34,333 bases of DNA from the NCBI GenBank assembly GCA_910579495.1, contig CAJTVD010000042.1, positions 1 to 34,333 on the forward strand, written 5' to 3'. The notes below the pieces were generated by a model. The model had not been told where the DNA came from, made no database searches, and saw nothing but the letters and a program-made list of their open reading frames with translations. Position 1 is the first letter of the stretch, and the number at the start of each line of letters is the position of its first letter. Shown one piece after another: positions 9,059-16,960 of the stretch. Position numbers and translations under genes: made by a program. Source of the DNA: an uncultured Lachnospiraceae bacterium. GTDB lineage: Bacteria > Bacillota > Clostridia > Lachnospirales > Lachnospiraceae.

Positions 9059-9397
9059 ATGGATGAATTAAGCAAATTAATTGGGAACCGTATTAGAGGT
9101 TATAGGAAAATGCGCCACTTCAGCCAGGAACAGCTAGCTGAAAAATGTAATCTTCACCCTACTTACATTGGCCAGTTAGAACGGGGCGAGAAAAATGCTA
9201 CCTTAGAATCTGTGCACCGTATCGCTTCTGGGCTAAATATTTCCCTGGAGCAGCTTTTCAGCGGAATCACCGCCAGTTCCTCTGACCATGAATCTTATGT
9301 GCCAAATAAAATAGCAGAACTGCTTGCCGATTTATCACAGCATGACCAGTTGGCTATTTATAATATGATTGTCCAGGCCTTAAAATTAAAATCATAA
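9059..9397 (+). CDS. XRE-family helix-turn-helix regulator
   Basis: A 112-residue Cro/CI-type DNA-binding protein. The helix-turn-helix occupies about residues 6-66: IGNRIRGYRKMRHFSQEQLA, then HPTYIGQLERGEKN as the recognition helix region, then LESVHRIASGLNISLEQLF. The remaining 45 residues are short and helical, probably for dimerisation. An AAGGGTG stretch sits about eight bases before the ATG. It is transcribed divergently from the polysaccharide operon, and three phased repeat boxes lie between them, so it probably controls that operon and itself. Whether it represses or activates cannot be told. Confidence 0.9.
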   Translation: MDELSKLIGNRIRGYRKMRHFSQEQLAEKCNLHPTYIGQLERGEKNATLESVHRIASGLNISLEQLFSGITASSSDHESYVPNKIAELLADLSQHDQLAIYNMIVQALKLKS

Positions 9398-9460
9398 AAA
9401 ATAAGAAAGCCTCTTTATACTTTTGGTATTACCTATAAATTATTATCTCTTTGCATAAAT

Positions 9461-9492
9461 CAAGCCCCCTGCCTTTTAAGGCAAGAGGCTTG
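9461..9492. terminator. Stem-loop between convergent genes
   Basis: CAAGCC at 9461-9466 pairs with GGCTTG at 9487-9492, and the inner TGCCTT with AAGGCA, giving a strong imperfect hairpin between the convergent XRE and acyltransferase genes. It is followed on the plus strand by a weak AAAGCTTTT tail and on the minus strand by ATTTAT, so it may serve either direction. The T-tract is weak. Confidence 0.55.
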
Positions 9493-9517
9493 AAAGCTTT
9501 TCGCGGCCTTACGTTTT

Positions 9518-10684
9518 CTAAAGCTCATTATAAAATTCCGATACCTGACGCCGCCCTTTCCTGTGTTTTCCCCCTTTCCCCGGCTTCGCCCTTTTGTTCA
9601 GCTTCTTCCCTATCTGCCTTATGCCCCCGGCGATGGCAAGGGGCAGGGCAATCCCTGCGAAAAGATATATCCACTTGGCCCCCTCCGCGCCTCCTGCCAG
9701 ATAAACGAAACCAATTTCCCGGAAGAACACTTCCCTGTCAAACTCCGCACAAAAGGGCGTAAGCAGGCTGCAAAGGTAAAAAAAGCCCTTTACCAGCATA
9801 AAGCCCCCTACATGGTGCATCATGATAGCGTAGGTATTCCTTCCAATGTACGCCATTTTTCTGGAGAGGTACGGGATCTGGCTGATGATCCTTGCCGCCC
9901 GGAGCCAGAAAGCAATACCTGTGGCCACTGTCAGATAAGGGACTACCGGGCCGTTGGCAAAGCTGCTCACCCATACTGCGCTGAAATTCAGCCCGGCGGC
10001 AAAAATAACAATCAGCACCTGTATCCCCATCACCAGCAAAAAGTAAGGGCCATCCGGCAGCGTATCACGTCCCTCCAGCTTTGTGCGGTAGAGCCTTCCC
10101 ATCTGGAAGCCCGGCATCATAAATAAAAGCCGGCCCGGCAGCTTGTACCATCCCCACACATGCCCGCCGATGGCAAGCCATACTGTGGCAATCCCTGCTG
10201 CCAGGCACCCGGCGAAGATCAGCCATTCAAAGTCCAGCTTAAGGAGGGAGAGCAGTTTCCTCATCAGGACATTGGCCGCCTCCAGCATGAAAAGCACCGG
10301 GACAAACCAGGCTGGGAAATTGTACATAAACTGGTGCCCGTCCAGAAAGGGGGACAAAAACAGGGTCTTAAAGGAAAGCCCTTCCCCGATGGAAAAGCCT
10401 GCCCCATGAAGGACCTGCGCCAGGACACCATAAAACAGGTTCCAGGCAAAATAAGGAAGGAGCAGGGTTATCCCCTTTCCCAACAGATAATTCCCTATGT
10501 GCTCCTGGGACTCTTCTTTATAAAAATATCCTGACACAAACAGGAAAATAAAAACATGGAAAGAATAGTAGGGGAACAACCCGCCAATGTCAAACAGATC
10601 ATACCCCAAATGCCCCGCCACCACCAGAATGATCCCTATTGCAGAGAGTATCCGGAACTCTTTATTTTCTTTCAAATTTGCCAT
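9518..10684 (-). CDS. Acyltransferase family 3 membrane protein
   Basis: A 388-residue polytopic membrane protein of the acyltransferase-3 (OafA/NodX-like) family, which acylates sugars of surface polymers or lipid-linked precursors. The N-terminus has KEFRILSAIGIILVVAGHLG with the family's catalytic-type histidine, followed by FHVFIFLFVSGYFY, the segment most typical of these proteins. About ten hydrophobic segments follow, with MMHHVGGF near residue 290. The last 25 residues are strongly basic and probably cytoplasmic. It stands alone between the XRE gene (convergent) and the lipoprotein gene (divergent). Codon use is GC-richer than the polysaccharide operon, so it may not belong to that operon functionally. 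Confidence 0.88.
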   Translation of the reverse strand: MANLKENKEFRILSAIGIILVVAGHLGYDLFDIGGLFPYYSFHVFIFLFVSGYFYKEESQEHIGNYLLGKGITLLLPYFAWNLFYGVLAQVLHGAGFSIGEGLSFKTLFLSPFLDGHQFMYNFPAWFVPVLFMLEAANVLMRKLLSLLKLDFEWLIFAGCLAAGIATVWLAIGGHVWGWYKLPGRLLFMMPGFQMGRLYRTKLEGRDTLPDGPYFLLVMGIQVLIVIFAAGLNFSAVWVSSFANGPVVPYLTVATGIAFWLRAARIISQIPYLSRKMAYIGRNTYAIMMHHVGGFMLVKGFFYLCSLLTPFCAEFDREVFFREIGFVYLAGGAEGAKWIYLFAGIALPLAIAGGIRQIGKKLNKRAKPGKGGKHRKGRRQVSEFYNEL

Positions 10685-10742
10685 AATCCTTGCCGCCTTC
10701 TACAGTTTTTTCATAAATCTATCATTAGTATACAAAAAAATG

Positions 10743-10771
10743 TTGTAGAATAAAAGCAAAAAAACTATAAT
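10743..10771 (+). promoter_or_regulatory. Promoter predicted to give a leaderless mRNA
   Basis: TTGTAG at 10743-10748 and a perfect TATAAT at 10766-10771 are 17 bp apart. The expected start point, about seven bases after the -10 box, is 10778, which is the A of the ATG of the next gene. No purine-rich ribosome binding site precedes that ATG. Confidence 0.55.
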
Positions 10772-10777
10772 AACTGT

Positions 10778-11842
10778 ATGAATATTATATGGAAAAACTC
10801 AACCAAACACAAAAAAAACTTTTTATCACCTAAAATCCGTATCCTTCTGTTTTTGTGCTGCCTTATTTCCGTCCAGGCTTCCTGCAAGGCAGAAAAGAAT
10901 GCGCCCGCTTATATCCCGGAAAATTACCTGGCGGCATCGGAGCCTATTGCTTTTGACCGTTCCGCCCTGGAGAATGTGCCCTTCAATCCCTGCCCTTCTT
11001 TAAGCGTCCCTACCTATATTACGATGGTAGACGGGCTTTATTTTATTGTGGACTGCTATAACAACCAGGTAATCTACCATGATAACCTGTCCGACCCGCT
11101 GTACGAATGGCAGGTAATGACCAGCGACATTTCCATGGGGCATACCCTGGCAAGCGACGGGGAGGTTTACCTAATCGATGATACGGAAAATAACCGGATT
11201 CTGGTGATGGAAAAGGGGCTAAACCAAAAAGGGGAGCCTTTCTTCTTCCCCACCCAGGAATTTACGGATATTGGCAACCGCCCCCACTATATCATTTATG
11301 ATGGGCCAACGGATACTTTTTACGCCTGGAGTTCCCAGAGCGGGGAGATGTTCCTTTTCCGCCACCCGGAAGGGGAGCGGCGAATGTATCTGACGGAGAT
11401 CCGCCGGATCCCCTCCCTTGACAATGTGTATGTGCGTTCCTTTACCATTATCGGGGACCGTATATATTTTGTATCAGGTAATTCCAGCATTATTGAGGCG
11501 GAGCTTTCAAGCTTCCAGGTGAAAAAGGAATACCCGGTCCCCCCACAGATGGCGGGTATGATCCAGCTCACATTGATTGAGGACTATTTTTATATCACCA
11601 TCTCCACGGACAATACCGGGAACCAGGATTACGCCACTATGCTCCGGGTAAAAAGCCTGGATGAGCTTTCCTCCGGCGGATATGAAGATGTGTACAGTAA
11701 TTTTATCGGCGGCGGCACACCTTATTACATCACCCGGATCGAGGATGCCTGGTATCTCACGGAACACCGCATTCCCGGCCATTCCATATGGCAGTTCCAG
11801 GTAAAGGACAACCAGATTTCCGATGTGGTTTCCATTTATTAA
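10778..11842 (+). CDS. Predicted lipoprotein with beta-propeller-like body
   Basis: A 354-residue exported protein. Residues 18-36 form a hydrophobic signal segment ending in the lipobox-like VQASC (cysteine about 36), so it is probably anchored to the outer face of the membrane. The body contains repeated short beta-rich units such as YITMVDGLYFIVDCYNNQV, GEVYLIDDTENNRILVMEK and RSFTIIGDRIYFVSGNS, reminiscent of NHL/YncE-type propeller blades. No catalytic motif is visible. It is followed after 57 bp by a GT-C-like membrane enzyme and probably shares its transcript. A role in binding or positioning a glycan outside the cell is possible but not supported by a specific motif. Confidence 0.75.
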   Translation: MNIIWKNSTKHKKNFLSPKIRILLFLCCLISVQASCKAEKNAPAYIPENYLAASEPIAFDRSALENVPFNPCPSLSVPTYITMVDGLYFIVDCYNNQVIYHDNLSDPLYEWQVMTSDISMGHTLASDGEVYLIDDTENNRILVMEKGLNQKGEPFFFPTQEFTDIGNRPHYIIYDGPTDTFYAWSSQSGEMFLFRHPEGERRMYLTEIRRIPSLDNVYVRSFTIIGDRIYFVSGNSSIIEAELSSFQVKKEYPVPPQMAGMIQLTLIEDYFYITISTDNTGNQDYATMLRVKSLDELSSGGYEDVYSNFIGGGTPYYITRIEDAWYLTEHRIPGHSIWQFQVKDNQISDVVSIY

Positions 11843-11899
11843 TACAGACAGGGTCACTGATGCAAGCCCCAAAATTTATTCAACTGAAAGGACTTACAT

Positions 11900-13504
11900 A
11901 TGAAAAACTTTTTCAAATTCACAAACGGCGCCCCCTTATTCCCTACCAACACCACCAAAAAGACCCATCTGCTGATGGTTTTGTCCATTATTGCCTTTTG
12001 CCTGGCCACTGCCGCTGCCCAGGGCAGTAAATTTTTTTACTGCTCCCACTATACCAAACTGTTGGTCCTTGCCTGCGTTTTCTGCGGCTGCATCGGCGTG
12101 CTGGTGTTTTTTAACGCCACCCGGCGCATGGACGAAAACCATATAGTTTTCCTGATGATTCTCACGGGAACCTTTCTCAGGTGCAGTTATGTGCTTTTAT
12201 CCGGCCTTTATGAGCGCCAGCACGACGCCGGGGCCTTTACCGGCATGGGGACGGACTTTGTAAATCCCGGCCATATCGGCTATATTGAATATATTTACAA
12301 GTTCCACAGGCTCCCTGACTTAAATCCCTACCAGCTGTTTGCCTACTACCACCCGCCCCTGCACCACATTCTTTCTTATCTGTGGCTGCAGCTTAACATC
12401 TGGCTGGGCGTAGCGGAAGAGCTGGCCTTTGAAAATCTCCAGATCCTCCCCCTGTTTTATTCCTGCCTTTGCATGGCCGTTACCTGGAAAATCCTGAAAG
12501 TACTGCAGATCCGCGGGAGCGGCCTGTACATAGGGCTTGGATTTGTGGTTTTCCACCCTGCCACCATTATCATGGCTGGCAGCGTCAACAATGACATGCT
12601 CACCATTCTCTTTATGTGCCTGATAATTTACGAATCCCTGAAATGGATCCGGAACAAAAACCTGCCGGGGCTCATCCGGCTGGCGCTGTATATTGGCTTT
12701 GGCATGGTTACCAAATTAAACAGCGCAGTTCTCGCCATTCCCCTTGGGACCATATTCCTTATGCACTTTATTTCCGTGCTGCGTTCCGGGGACCGGATGG
12801 CTGTATTGAAATGGGTCAGGAATTATTGTATTTTTGCGGCAGTGGCTGCGCCCATCGGGCTTTCCTGGGTGGCAAGGAACCTGGTCCGCTTTGGGGAGAA
12901 GCCCGGCGTCCCCGTTCCCGGCGAAACTTCCCCCATGTACACCGCCCCCTACAGCCTCTGGAGCAGGCTGGGGATTCCCGCCCTTACCGACTGGAACTTT
13001 CCTTTCCCCTTCCACCCGGTAAGTGCCAAGGCGTGTAATAATACCTGGGCCATCATGTTCCACACCTCCCTGTTTGCAGAGGAATACCCTGCGGGAATGC
13101 CGGATATCCTGCTGGTGCTGTGCCAGGTGACCTTTGCCCTGGCGGTTGTGTTCGGCATTGCCGCCGCTGTATTGTTTGTGGCAGTCCTGTTAAACAAAAA
13201 GACAGAGCGGGAAGACCGGGTTTTCCTGCTTACAGGTTATGCCGTAACCCTGGTATCCTTTGCCGCTTTTGTGCTCATTTACCCCTACACCTGCAGCAGC
13301 GATTTCCGTTATGTGGCCATTTGCCTTATCTACATGGCAATCGGCATTGGGCTGGGCAATAAACATTACTTTTCCCAGCTTATGATGCATGAGACAAACT
13401 GGCTGGACAGGATACGGGCAGCAGGTATGCATATCATCAATGGGGGAATTGTAACCATATTGGTGTTTGTAAATCTGATTTACGTGTTCTGGGGAAGATG
13501 GTAA
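11900..13504 (+). CDS. GT-C-like (GT39-type) membrane glycosyltransferase
   Basis: A 534-residue membrane protein with about eleven hydrophobic segments. The first large outer loop holds acidic and histidine residues (QHDAGAFTGMGTDF, AYYHPPLHHILSYLW), and a membrane segment begins with GSVNNDMLTILFMC; both are typical of protein-mannosyltransferase/ArnT-like GT-C enzymes that use polyprenyl-phosphate sugars. AAAGGA lies seven bases before the ATG. It follows the lipoprotein gene in the same direction and ends at a clear terminator, so the two are likely a two-gene unit for surface glycosylation. Its substrate is unknown. Confidence 0.75.
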   Translation: MKNFFKFTNGAPLFPTNTTKKTHLLMVLSIIAFCLATAAAQGSKFFYCSHYTKLLVLACVFCGCIGVLVFFNATRRMDENHIVFLMILTGTFLRCSYVLLSGLYERQHDAGAFTGMGTDFVNPGHIGYIEYIYKFHRLPDLNPYQLFAYYHPPLHHILSYLWLQLNIWLGVAEELAFENLQILPLFYSCLCMAVTWKILKVLQIRGSGLYIGLGFVVFHPATIIMAGSVNNDMLTILFMCLIIYESLKWIRNKNLPGLIRLALYIGFGMVTKLNSAVLAIPLGTIFLMHFISVLRSGDRMAVLKWVRNYCIFAAVAAPIGLSWVARNLVRFGEKPGVPVPGETSPMYTAPYSLWSRLGIPALTDWNFPFPFHPVSAKACNNTWAIMFHTSLFAEEYPAGMPDILLVLCQVTFALAVVFGIAAAVLFVAVLLNKKTEREDRVFLLTGYAVTLVSFAAFVLIYPYTCSSDFRYVAICLIYMAIGIGLGNKHYFSQLMMHETNWLDRIRAAGMHIINGGIVTILVFVNLIYVFWGRW

Positions 13505-13513
13505 TGGGTACAC

Positions 13514-13543
13514 AACAAACGCCGCCATGCTCCGCAGGCCGGC
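13514..13543 (+). repeat. Short hairpin repeat, copy A
   Basis: AACAAAC is followed by GCCG (13521-13524), CCA, TGC, loop TCC, GCA, GGC and CGGC (13540-13543). It shares the flanking AACAAAC, the TCC apex and the stem plan with copies at 15523-15558, 15561-15598 and 34271-34307. The apical stem reads TGC/GCA instead of CGC/GCG, a paired change. The right flank found in other copies is replaced here by the terminator. Confidence 0.7.
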
Positions 13544-13545
13544 CA

Positions 13546-13573
13546 GGCTGGGCTTTTGGGCCCAGCCCTTTTT
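13546..13573 (+). terminator. Rho-independent terminator after the GT-C gene
   Basis: GGCTGGGC (13546-13553) pairs with GCCCAGCC, with a short T/G-rich loop, and is followed by CTTTTT. It lies 42 bp after the stop codon of the membrane glycosyltransferase and closes the lipoprotein/GT-C unit. Confidence 0.85.
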
Positions 13574-13625
13574 CTGCCTGTTCCCTCCCACCTTCTCTTT
13601 GGCTGCAGCAATTTTTATTTAAAAA

Positions 13626-13653
13626 TGAACCCCATACAAAGTCATGGCGAATA
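13626..13653 (+). promoter_or_regulatory. Candidate ECF-type promoter upstream of the sigma gene
   Basis: TGAACC at 13626-13631 and CGAATA at 13648-13653 are 16 bp apart, resembling the AAC-containing -35 and CG-beginning -10 of many ECF promoters. It sits 30 bp before the sigma factor start, where an autoregulated promoter is expected. By-eye match only. Confidence 0.4.
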
Positions 13654-13682
13654 TAGGGTGAACAGGCAGAGGAGGTGGGACA

Positions 13683-14207
13683 TTGGACGCAAGAGAAATA
13701 GAAAAATGCATCGATGATTTCGGTACAGACATATATAGATTTTGCCTGAAGCTCTGTGCGGACATGGCAGATGCCGAGGATTTATACCAACAAACTTTCC
13801 TAAAAGCGTTAGAAACAGAATGGACGCTTGACTGGGAGAAAAACCCGAAAGCATTATTTTTTTCTTTAGCCCATAATCTTTGGAAAAGCAACAGAAGAAA
13901 ACAAGCGCGCCGCAACAGAATTGCACCTTGCAGCAATTTTGATGATGAAGCGGAAACGGTACTGCATTCTGGGGAAAGTATTGAAGAGGGGTATCTTGAA
14001 AAAGAATTGATAACAGAAGTCCATCAAATTATTCAAGCCCTCCCGGAAAAATTCCAGGTACCGCTGATATTATTTTACCTTTCCGCTTGTCCCATAGAGC
14101 AGATAGCGGCTATTATAAAGAAACCAATTGGTACCGTAAAAAGCCGATTGTTCAAGGGAAGGCGCTTAATAAAAAAAAGATTGGAGGATGCTGGTTATGA
14201 AAGATAA
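13683..14207 (+). CDS. ECF-family RNA polymerase sigma factor
   Basis: A 174-residue sigma-70 family protein of extracytoplasmic-function size. Region 2 spans about residues 8-75, including DIYRFCLKLCADMADAEDLY and the DNA-melting-type stretch with FFSLAHNLWKSNRRK. Region 4 spans about 115-168 with ALPEKFQVPLILFYL and the recognition helix IAAIIKKPIGTVKSRLFKGR. The start is a TTG at 13683 with GGAGG seven bases upstream. The gene overlaps the next one, so sigma and a likely membrane partner are made together. A candidate ECF promoter lies just upstream. The inducing signal is unknown. Confidence 0.92.
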   Translation: MDAREIEKCIDDFGTDIYRFCLKLCADMADAEDLYQQTFLKALETEWTLDWEKNPKALFFSLAHNLWKSNRRKQARRNRIAPCSNFDDEAETVLHSGESIEEGYLEKELITEVHQIIQALPEKFQVPLILFYLSACPIEQIAAIIKKPIGTVKSRLFKGRRLIKKRLEDAGYER

Positions 14208-14574
14208 TCGTTCTAACATGGGAATAGAAGAAGTTATCCGGGCTTCTATGAAAGTGGCTGATGTCCCATCCCCGGAACTGAATAATAAACTCAAAGCGGC
14301 TGTGTATCAACAAGAAGCTCTCCTGCGAAAGCAGCCTGCCCCCCATAAATTATCATTTTGGTATTTGCCGATGGTTTTGAATTTGATAACTTTTTCCTTG
14401 TTGGCTATTGGGGCTTTGATAATGATTGAAAATATTTATTTATCTTACTTTGCCGCCGGTATCTGCTTTTATGCTGGTGCGGCTGGTATATTGCTTACCA
14501 TAGTGGGCGTAAAAAGGGCAAGCATAAAAGAGGACATCACAATCTGCATTGAGAAAAGAGGTATATTGGCATGA
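14197..14574 (+). CDS. Small membrane protein, probable partner of the sigma factor
   Basis: A protein of about 125 residues. A soluble N-terminus (VIRASMKVADVPSPELNNKL region) precedes two membrane segments, about residues 50-75 and 80-103. The ATG at 14197 is preferred over 14188 because the GGAGG of this gene lies directly against 14188 but nine bases before 14197. It overlaps the sigma factor's end and its own stop overlaps the next start (ATGA). Position, size and topology suggest an anti-sigma factor, but no zinc-binding HxxxCxxC motif is present, so this is inference from context. Confidence 0.7.
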   Translation: MKDNRSNMGIEEVIRASMKVADVPSPELNNKLKAAVYQQEALLRKQPAPHKLSFWYLPMVLNLITFSLLAIGALIMIENIYLSYFAAGICFYAGAAGILLTIVGVKRASIKEDITICIEKRGILA

Positions 14575-15461
14575 ACAAGGCAAAAAAGAACAGGCTTCCG
14601 TTTTATATTGGCATCCCGGTAATTTTATTTTTAATTTTTTTACGTTTTGGCATATATTTTGTGAAAAGTGATGGTTTCAGCGGCCTTTCCCTGCTGCTTC
14701 CCGTCCTGCTCCTTTGCTTTATCCTTTTTGCCCTGTGTACCTCTTCTCTTTTTGCAGCATGGGTATACCAGGATTGTAAAAGACGGGGCGACGACCCTGT
14801 ACTATGGGCGGTTGTGGTTTTTGCCGCCACACCTTTTATCGGTCTGCTGATTTATTTTCTGCGCCGTCCGGAAACCAAAACGGTATGCCCGGCCTGCGGG
14901 CAAAGGATTTCAGTAAAGGCAAACTATTGTGAAAAATGTGGGACACCTATCGAAAAGGAGGATCATAAAGTTATGGAAAAACAAGGGACACATCACTTAG
15001 AATTAATGATTGCCGGTATTGTAAGTATGGTGCTTATGCTGGTATGCCTGGCAAGTTTTATCGCCAGCGCGGCCACCGGGAATGGCATCAACACAGACGT
15101 TGCTTCTAACAGCCGCGTATGGAACTTAGGTACAATCAACATGAATTACAGTTCTTATAAGGATGATGTCTGGAAGCTGGATTTTAAAAGTGCCAGCGAA
15201 GGATTTGTGAAGGAACAGAGTATGACAGTTGCGGACGCAGAAACCCAGCTGCTTTACGCTGATATTTCCTGCGGCACGGTACCAGACGGGGCAATGCTCA
15301 TCTTATGGCTGGTACAGGGAGACCTTGTAAAATCCATTGATGTTACAAATCTCTCCGGACCGCTCAAATATCCTTTAAATGAATTTGAGAATGGGAAAAT
15401 TCATGTAAGGCTGCAAATCAATGGTGTGGAAAATACGGTTTCGGAAATTTATATTCAATAA
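14571..15461 (+). CDS. Zinc-ribbon membrane protein of the sigma operon
   Basis: A 296-residue protein. Two N-terminal membrane segments (about 10-32 and 40-66) are followed by WVYQDCKRRGDDPVLWA and a further membrane helix, resembling the PLDc_N-type membrane module. Then comes a zinc ribbon, CPACGQ and CEKCGTP at about 105-123, a fourth membrane segment near 145-168, and a C-terminal beta-rich domain of about 125 residues that should lie outside the cell. The start codon overlaps the previous stop (ATGA). Topology suggests a sensor or output protein linked to the ECF sigma factor; no enzymatic motif is visible. Confidence 0.75.
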   Translation: MNKAKKNRLPFYIGIPVILFLIFLRFGIYFVKSDGFSGLSLLLPVLLLCFILFALCTSSLFAAWVYQDCKRRGDDPVLWAVVVFAATPFIGLLIYFLRRPETKTVCPACGQRISVKANYCEKCGTPIEKEDHKVMEKQGTHHLELMIAGIVSMVLMLVCLASFIASAATGNGINTDVASNSRVWNLGTINMNYSSYKDDVWKLDFKSASEGFVKEQSMTVADAETQLLYADISCGTVPDGAMLILWLVQGDLVKSIDVTNLSGPLKYPLNEFENGKIHVRLQINGVENTVSEIYIQ

Positions 15462-15481
15462 CCATCCATCCTTATATTAAA

Positions 15482-15519
15482 AAATATCTGCCGGAGCCGG
15501 GGCTTCAGCAGATATTTTT
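15482..15519 (+). terminator. Rho-independent terminator of the sigma operon
   Basis: AAATATCTGC (15482-15491) pairs with GCAGATATTT (15508-15517); an inner GAGCC/GGCTTC helix extends the stem, and the right arm runs into a T-rich tail. It lies 21 bp after the stop codon of the zinc-ribbon protein. Confidence 0.85.
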
Positions 15520-15522
15520 ATT

Positions 15523-15598
15523 ACAATAAGCCGGCCCGCGGAGCGCGACGGCGTTTGTTTAACATAAGGGCAGTTCGCGGAGCGTGCTGCCCGTTGTT
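15523..15598 (-). repeat. Tandem pair of short hairpin repeats, copies B and C
   Basis: Copy B is 15523-15558 and copy C is 15561-15598. Read on the minus strand, both have an outer A/C-rich arm pairing with a TTGT or TGTT arm, an asymmetric AC/TTA-type loop, a middle stem, an internal loop, and the apex CGC-TCC-GCG. The middle stem is GCCG/CGGC in B and GGGCAG/CTGCCC in C, so the sequence differs while pairing is kept. They sit in the gap between the sigma operon's terminator and the convergent membrane-protein gene. Confidence 0.75.
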
Positions 15599-15621
15599 TC
15601 CTTTATCAAATATTCTGTTTA

Positions 15622-16206
15622 TCAGCCTTTTTTCGCTTCTTTCTTCGCTGCCTTTATATCTGTAATGCCATTGGCAGCATTTACCTGCTGCATCAGGGAC
15701 TGGGAGAATTGGGCGAAAGCCTCCGCCTCCTCTTTCTGCTGGATATTTACCGGATGGTACTTATCGTCCTTTGTATTGCTCTCCACTACGTACAGGGTGA
15801 GAAGTTCTTTCCTGTCCTTGCCATACAGGATGGTATAGCCCTTTTTCGCTTCCACCATGCCCAGGTCATTTTTCCCAAAATGGATGGGTTCGCTGTAGCT
15901 CATATCTCCCCCGTCAAAAGACAAAGGCACCAGATACAGATCCCCCGGTTTAAAGGCAACTGCATAATACCAATATTTTGTGGTGGTGGTCACTGTCCTG
16001 CCGCCGCCCCCAACGGAAAGTTCTTCCCGTGTGCCGTAAGCCGCGGTATAGGATTCACCGCCGGGCACCACCCTCTTTACAATTTCCCGGATTTTCTGCT
16101 TTTCTTCACTGTTGGCACCTTTCTTTTCGTCTATGGTCATTTTCACATAAACGATAATAAACAAAACAACAACTGCCACCACTCCAATAATAACATACTG
16201 ATTCAT
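15622..16206 (-). CDS. Membrane-anchored protein of unknown function
   Basis: A 194-residue protein with one N-terminal membrane anchor (VIIGVVAVVVLFIIVYVKM, about 4-22). The rest is soluble: a glycine/threonine-rich VGGGGRTVTTTTKYWYY segment, then FKPGDLYLVPLSFDG, and a charged, alanine/lysine-rich C-terminus. AGGAG lies six bases before the ATG. No family was recognised. It is the last gene in a minus-strand series running from the CPBP protease through the two-component system, and with the neighbouring 16348-16833 gene it may be an output of that system (inference from order). Confidence 0.7.
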   Translation of the reverse strand: MNQYVIIGVVAVVVLFIIVYVKMTIDEKKGANSEEKQKIREIVKRVVPGGESYTAAYGTREELSVGGGGRTVTTTTKYWYYAVAFKPGDLYLVPLSFDGGDMSYSEPIHFGKNDLGMVEAKKGYTILYGKDRKELLTLYVVESNTKDDKYHPVNIQQKEEAEAFAQFSQSLMQQVNAANGITDIKAAKKEAKKG

Positions 16207-16347
16207 GATATACTCCTATCCCAGTTCCGCTCCCACGCTTAACCACCTTATATTTCCAGAAAAAAATCCCGCCTGTTTCCCAGCCTGGATTTCCTCTGTG
16301 GTGCTTTTCATGGGTGCAAGCTGTTTTACTGTCCTGCTCCCGCAATG

Positions 16348-16833
16348 TTAGATTCCTTTAAAATATGCACGGTTATAATTTTTCTTTGCATCCTTTATGT
16401 ATGTGACGTTAAATCTCCTTGCCTGTGTACACATATAGGTCTGCCCAAACAGAGAGTAGTTGTTTTTCACATCCATAAAAGAGATTTCCCCAAGCTTCTC
16501 CAAAGCCCAGGGCTGCCTGCCCACAATAATACCTGCCTCATAAAATGTCAGATGGTCCCCCCAATGGACCAGCGGGAAAAATACCCACCCCAGGGCCAGA
16601 AGGGCAATGAGCGCTGCCACCAGCCCGGCGATCAAACTGGCTGGCGCTCCTTTGGGAGGATTCCCCCGGATTCCGGCAAATACTACTACGCCTGCCAATG
16701 CAACCCGGACTCCCGTATGAAACAGGATTTTTCCCATATTCACATGGGCCTCTGCCAATTTCCGTCCCATACTTGTACTTTCTGGCATTTGGCCTGTCAC
16801 CTCCTTTTCTGTCACTTTTTTACCATTATTCAT
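16348..16833 (-). CDS. Two-helix membrane protein with PH-like tail
   Basis: A protein of about 161 residues. Two membrane helices (about residues 40-58 and 67-92) are followed by HLTFYEAGIIVGRQPWALEKLGEISFMDV, a pattern seen in bacterial PH-like membrane proteins (longer stretch described by its ends, roughly 93-125). The ATG at 16833 is preferred to the one at 16854 because GGGAGCGGGG precedes it and the upstream ATG has no ribosome binding site. It lies downstream of the histidine kinase, with a 14-bp direct repeat in the gap that may be the regulator's binding site. Function unknown. Confidence 0.65.
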   Translation of the reverse strand: MNNGKKVTEKEVTGQMPESTSMGRKLAEAHVNMGKILFHTGVRVALAGVVVFAGIRGNPPKGAPASLIAGLVAALIALLALGWVFFPLVHWGDHLTFYEAGIIVGRQPWALEKLGEISFMDVKNNYSLFGQTYMCTQARRFNVTYIKDAKKNYNRAYFKGI

Positions 16834-16921
16834 GGGAAACGCCCCGCTCCCCATGAAAGCAGATTACGCCGGGTTTCCCTTATGTCATATCGGTATTTCC
16901 CCATATCTTTTTAGCGGAAAA

Positions 16922-16955
16922 GCAGATTTGGAAATTTTATTGCAGATTTGGAAAT
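16922..16955 (-). repeat. 14-bp direct repeat, candidate response-regulator site
   Basis: GCAGATTTGGAAAT occurs at 16922-16935 and again at 16942-16955, a 20-bp period (about two helical turns). It lies in the 127-bp gap between the histidine kinase and the next minus-strand gene. LytTR regulators usually bind two direct repeats on one helix face, and one is encoded two genes away. The bases do not match the general LytTR consensus well, so binding is inference. Confidence 0.6.
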
Positions 16956-16960
16956 AAAAC

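Noticed and set aside
9563..10534. Long plus-strand frames opposite the acyltransferase gene
   Set aside because: They lie antisense to a clear acyltransferase-3 gene and are proline- and histidine-rich products of its codon pattern.
12616..13063. Open frames on both strands inside the GT-C gene
   Set aside because: They are GC-driven shadows with no ribosome binding sites or family features.
13514..15598. CRISPR array or transposon ends as an explanation of the dispersed repeats
   Set aside because: There are no regular spacers, no cas genes and no transposase; the copies are hairpins with drifting but paired arms.
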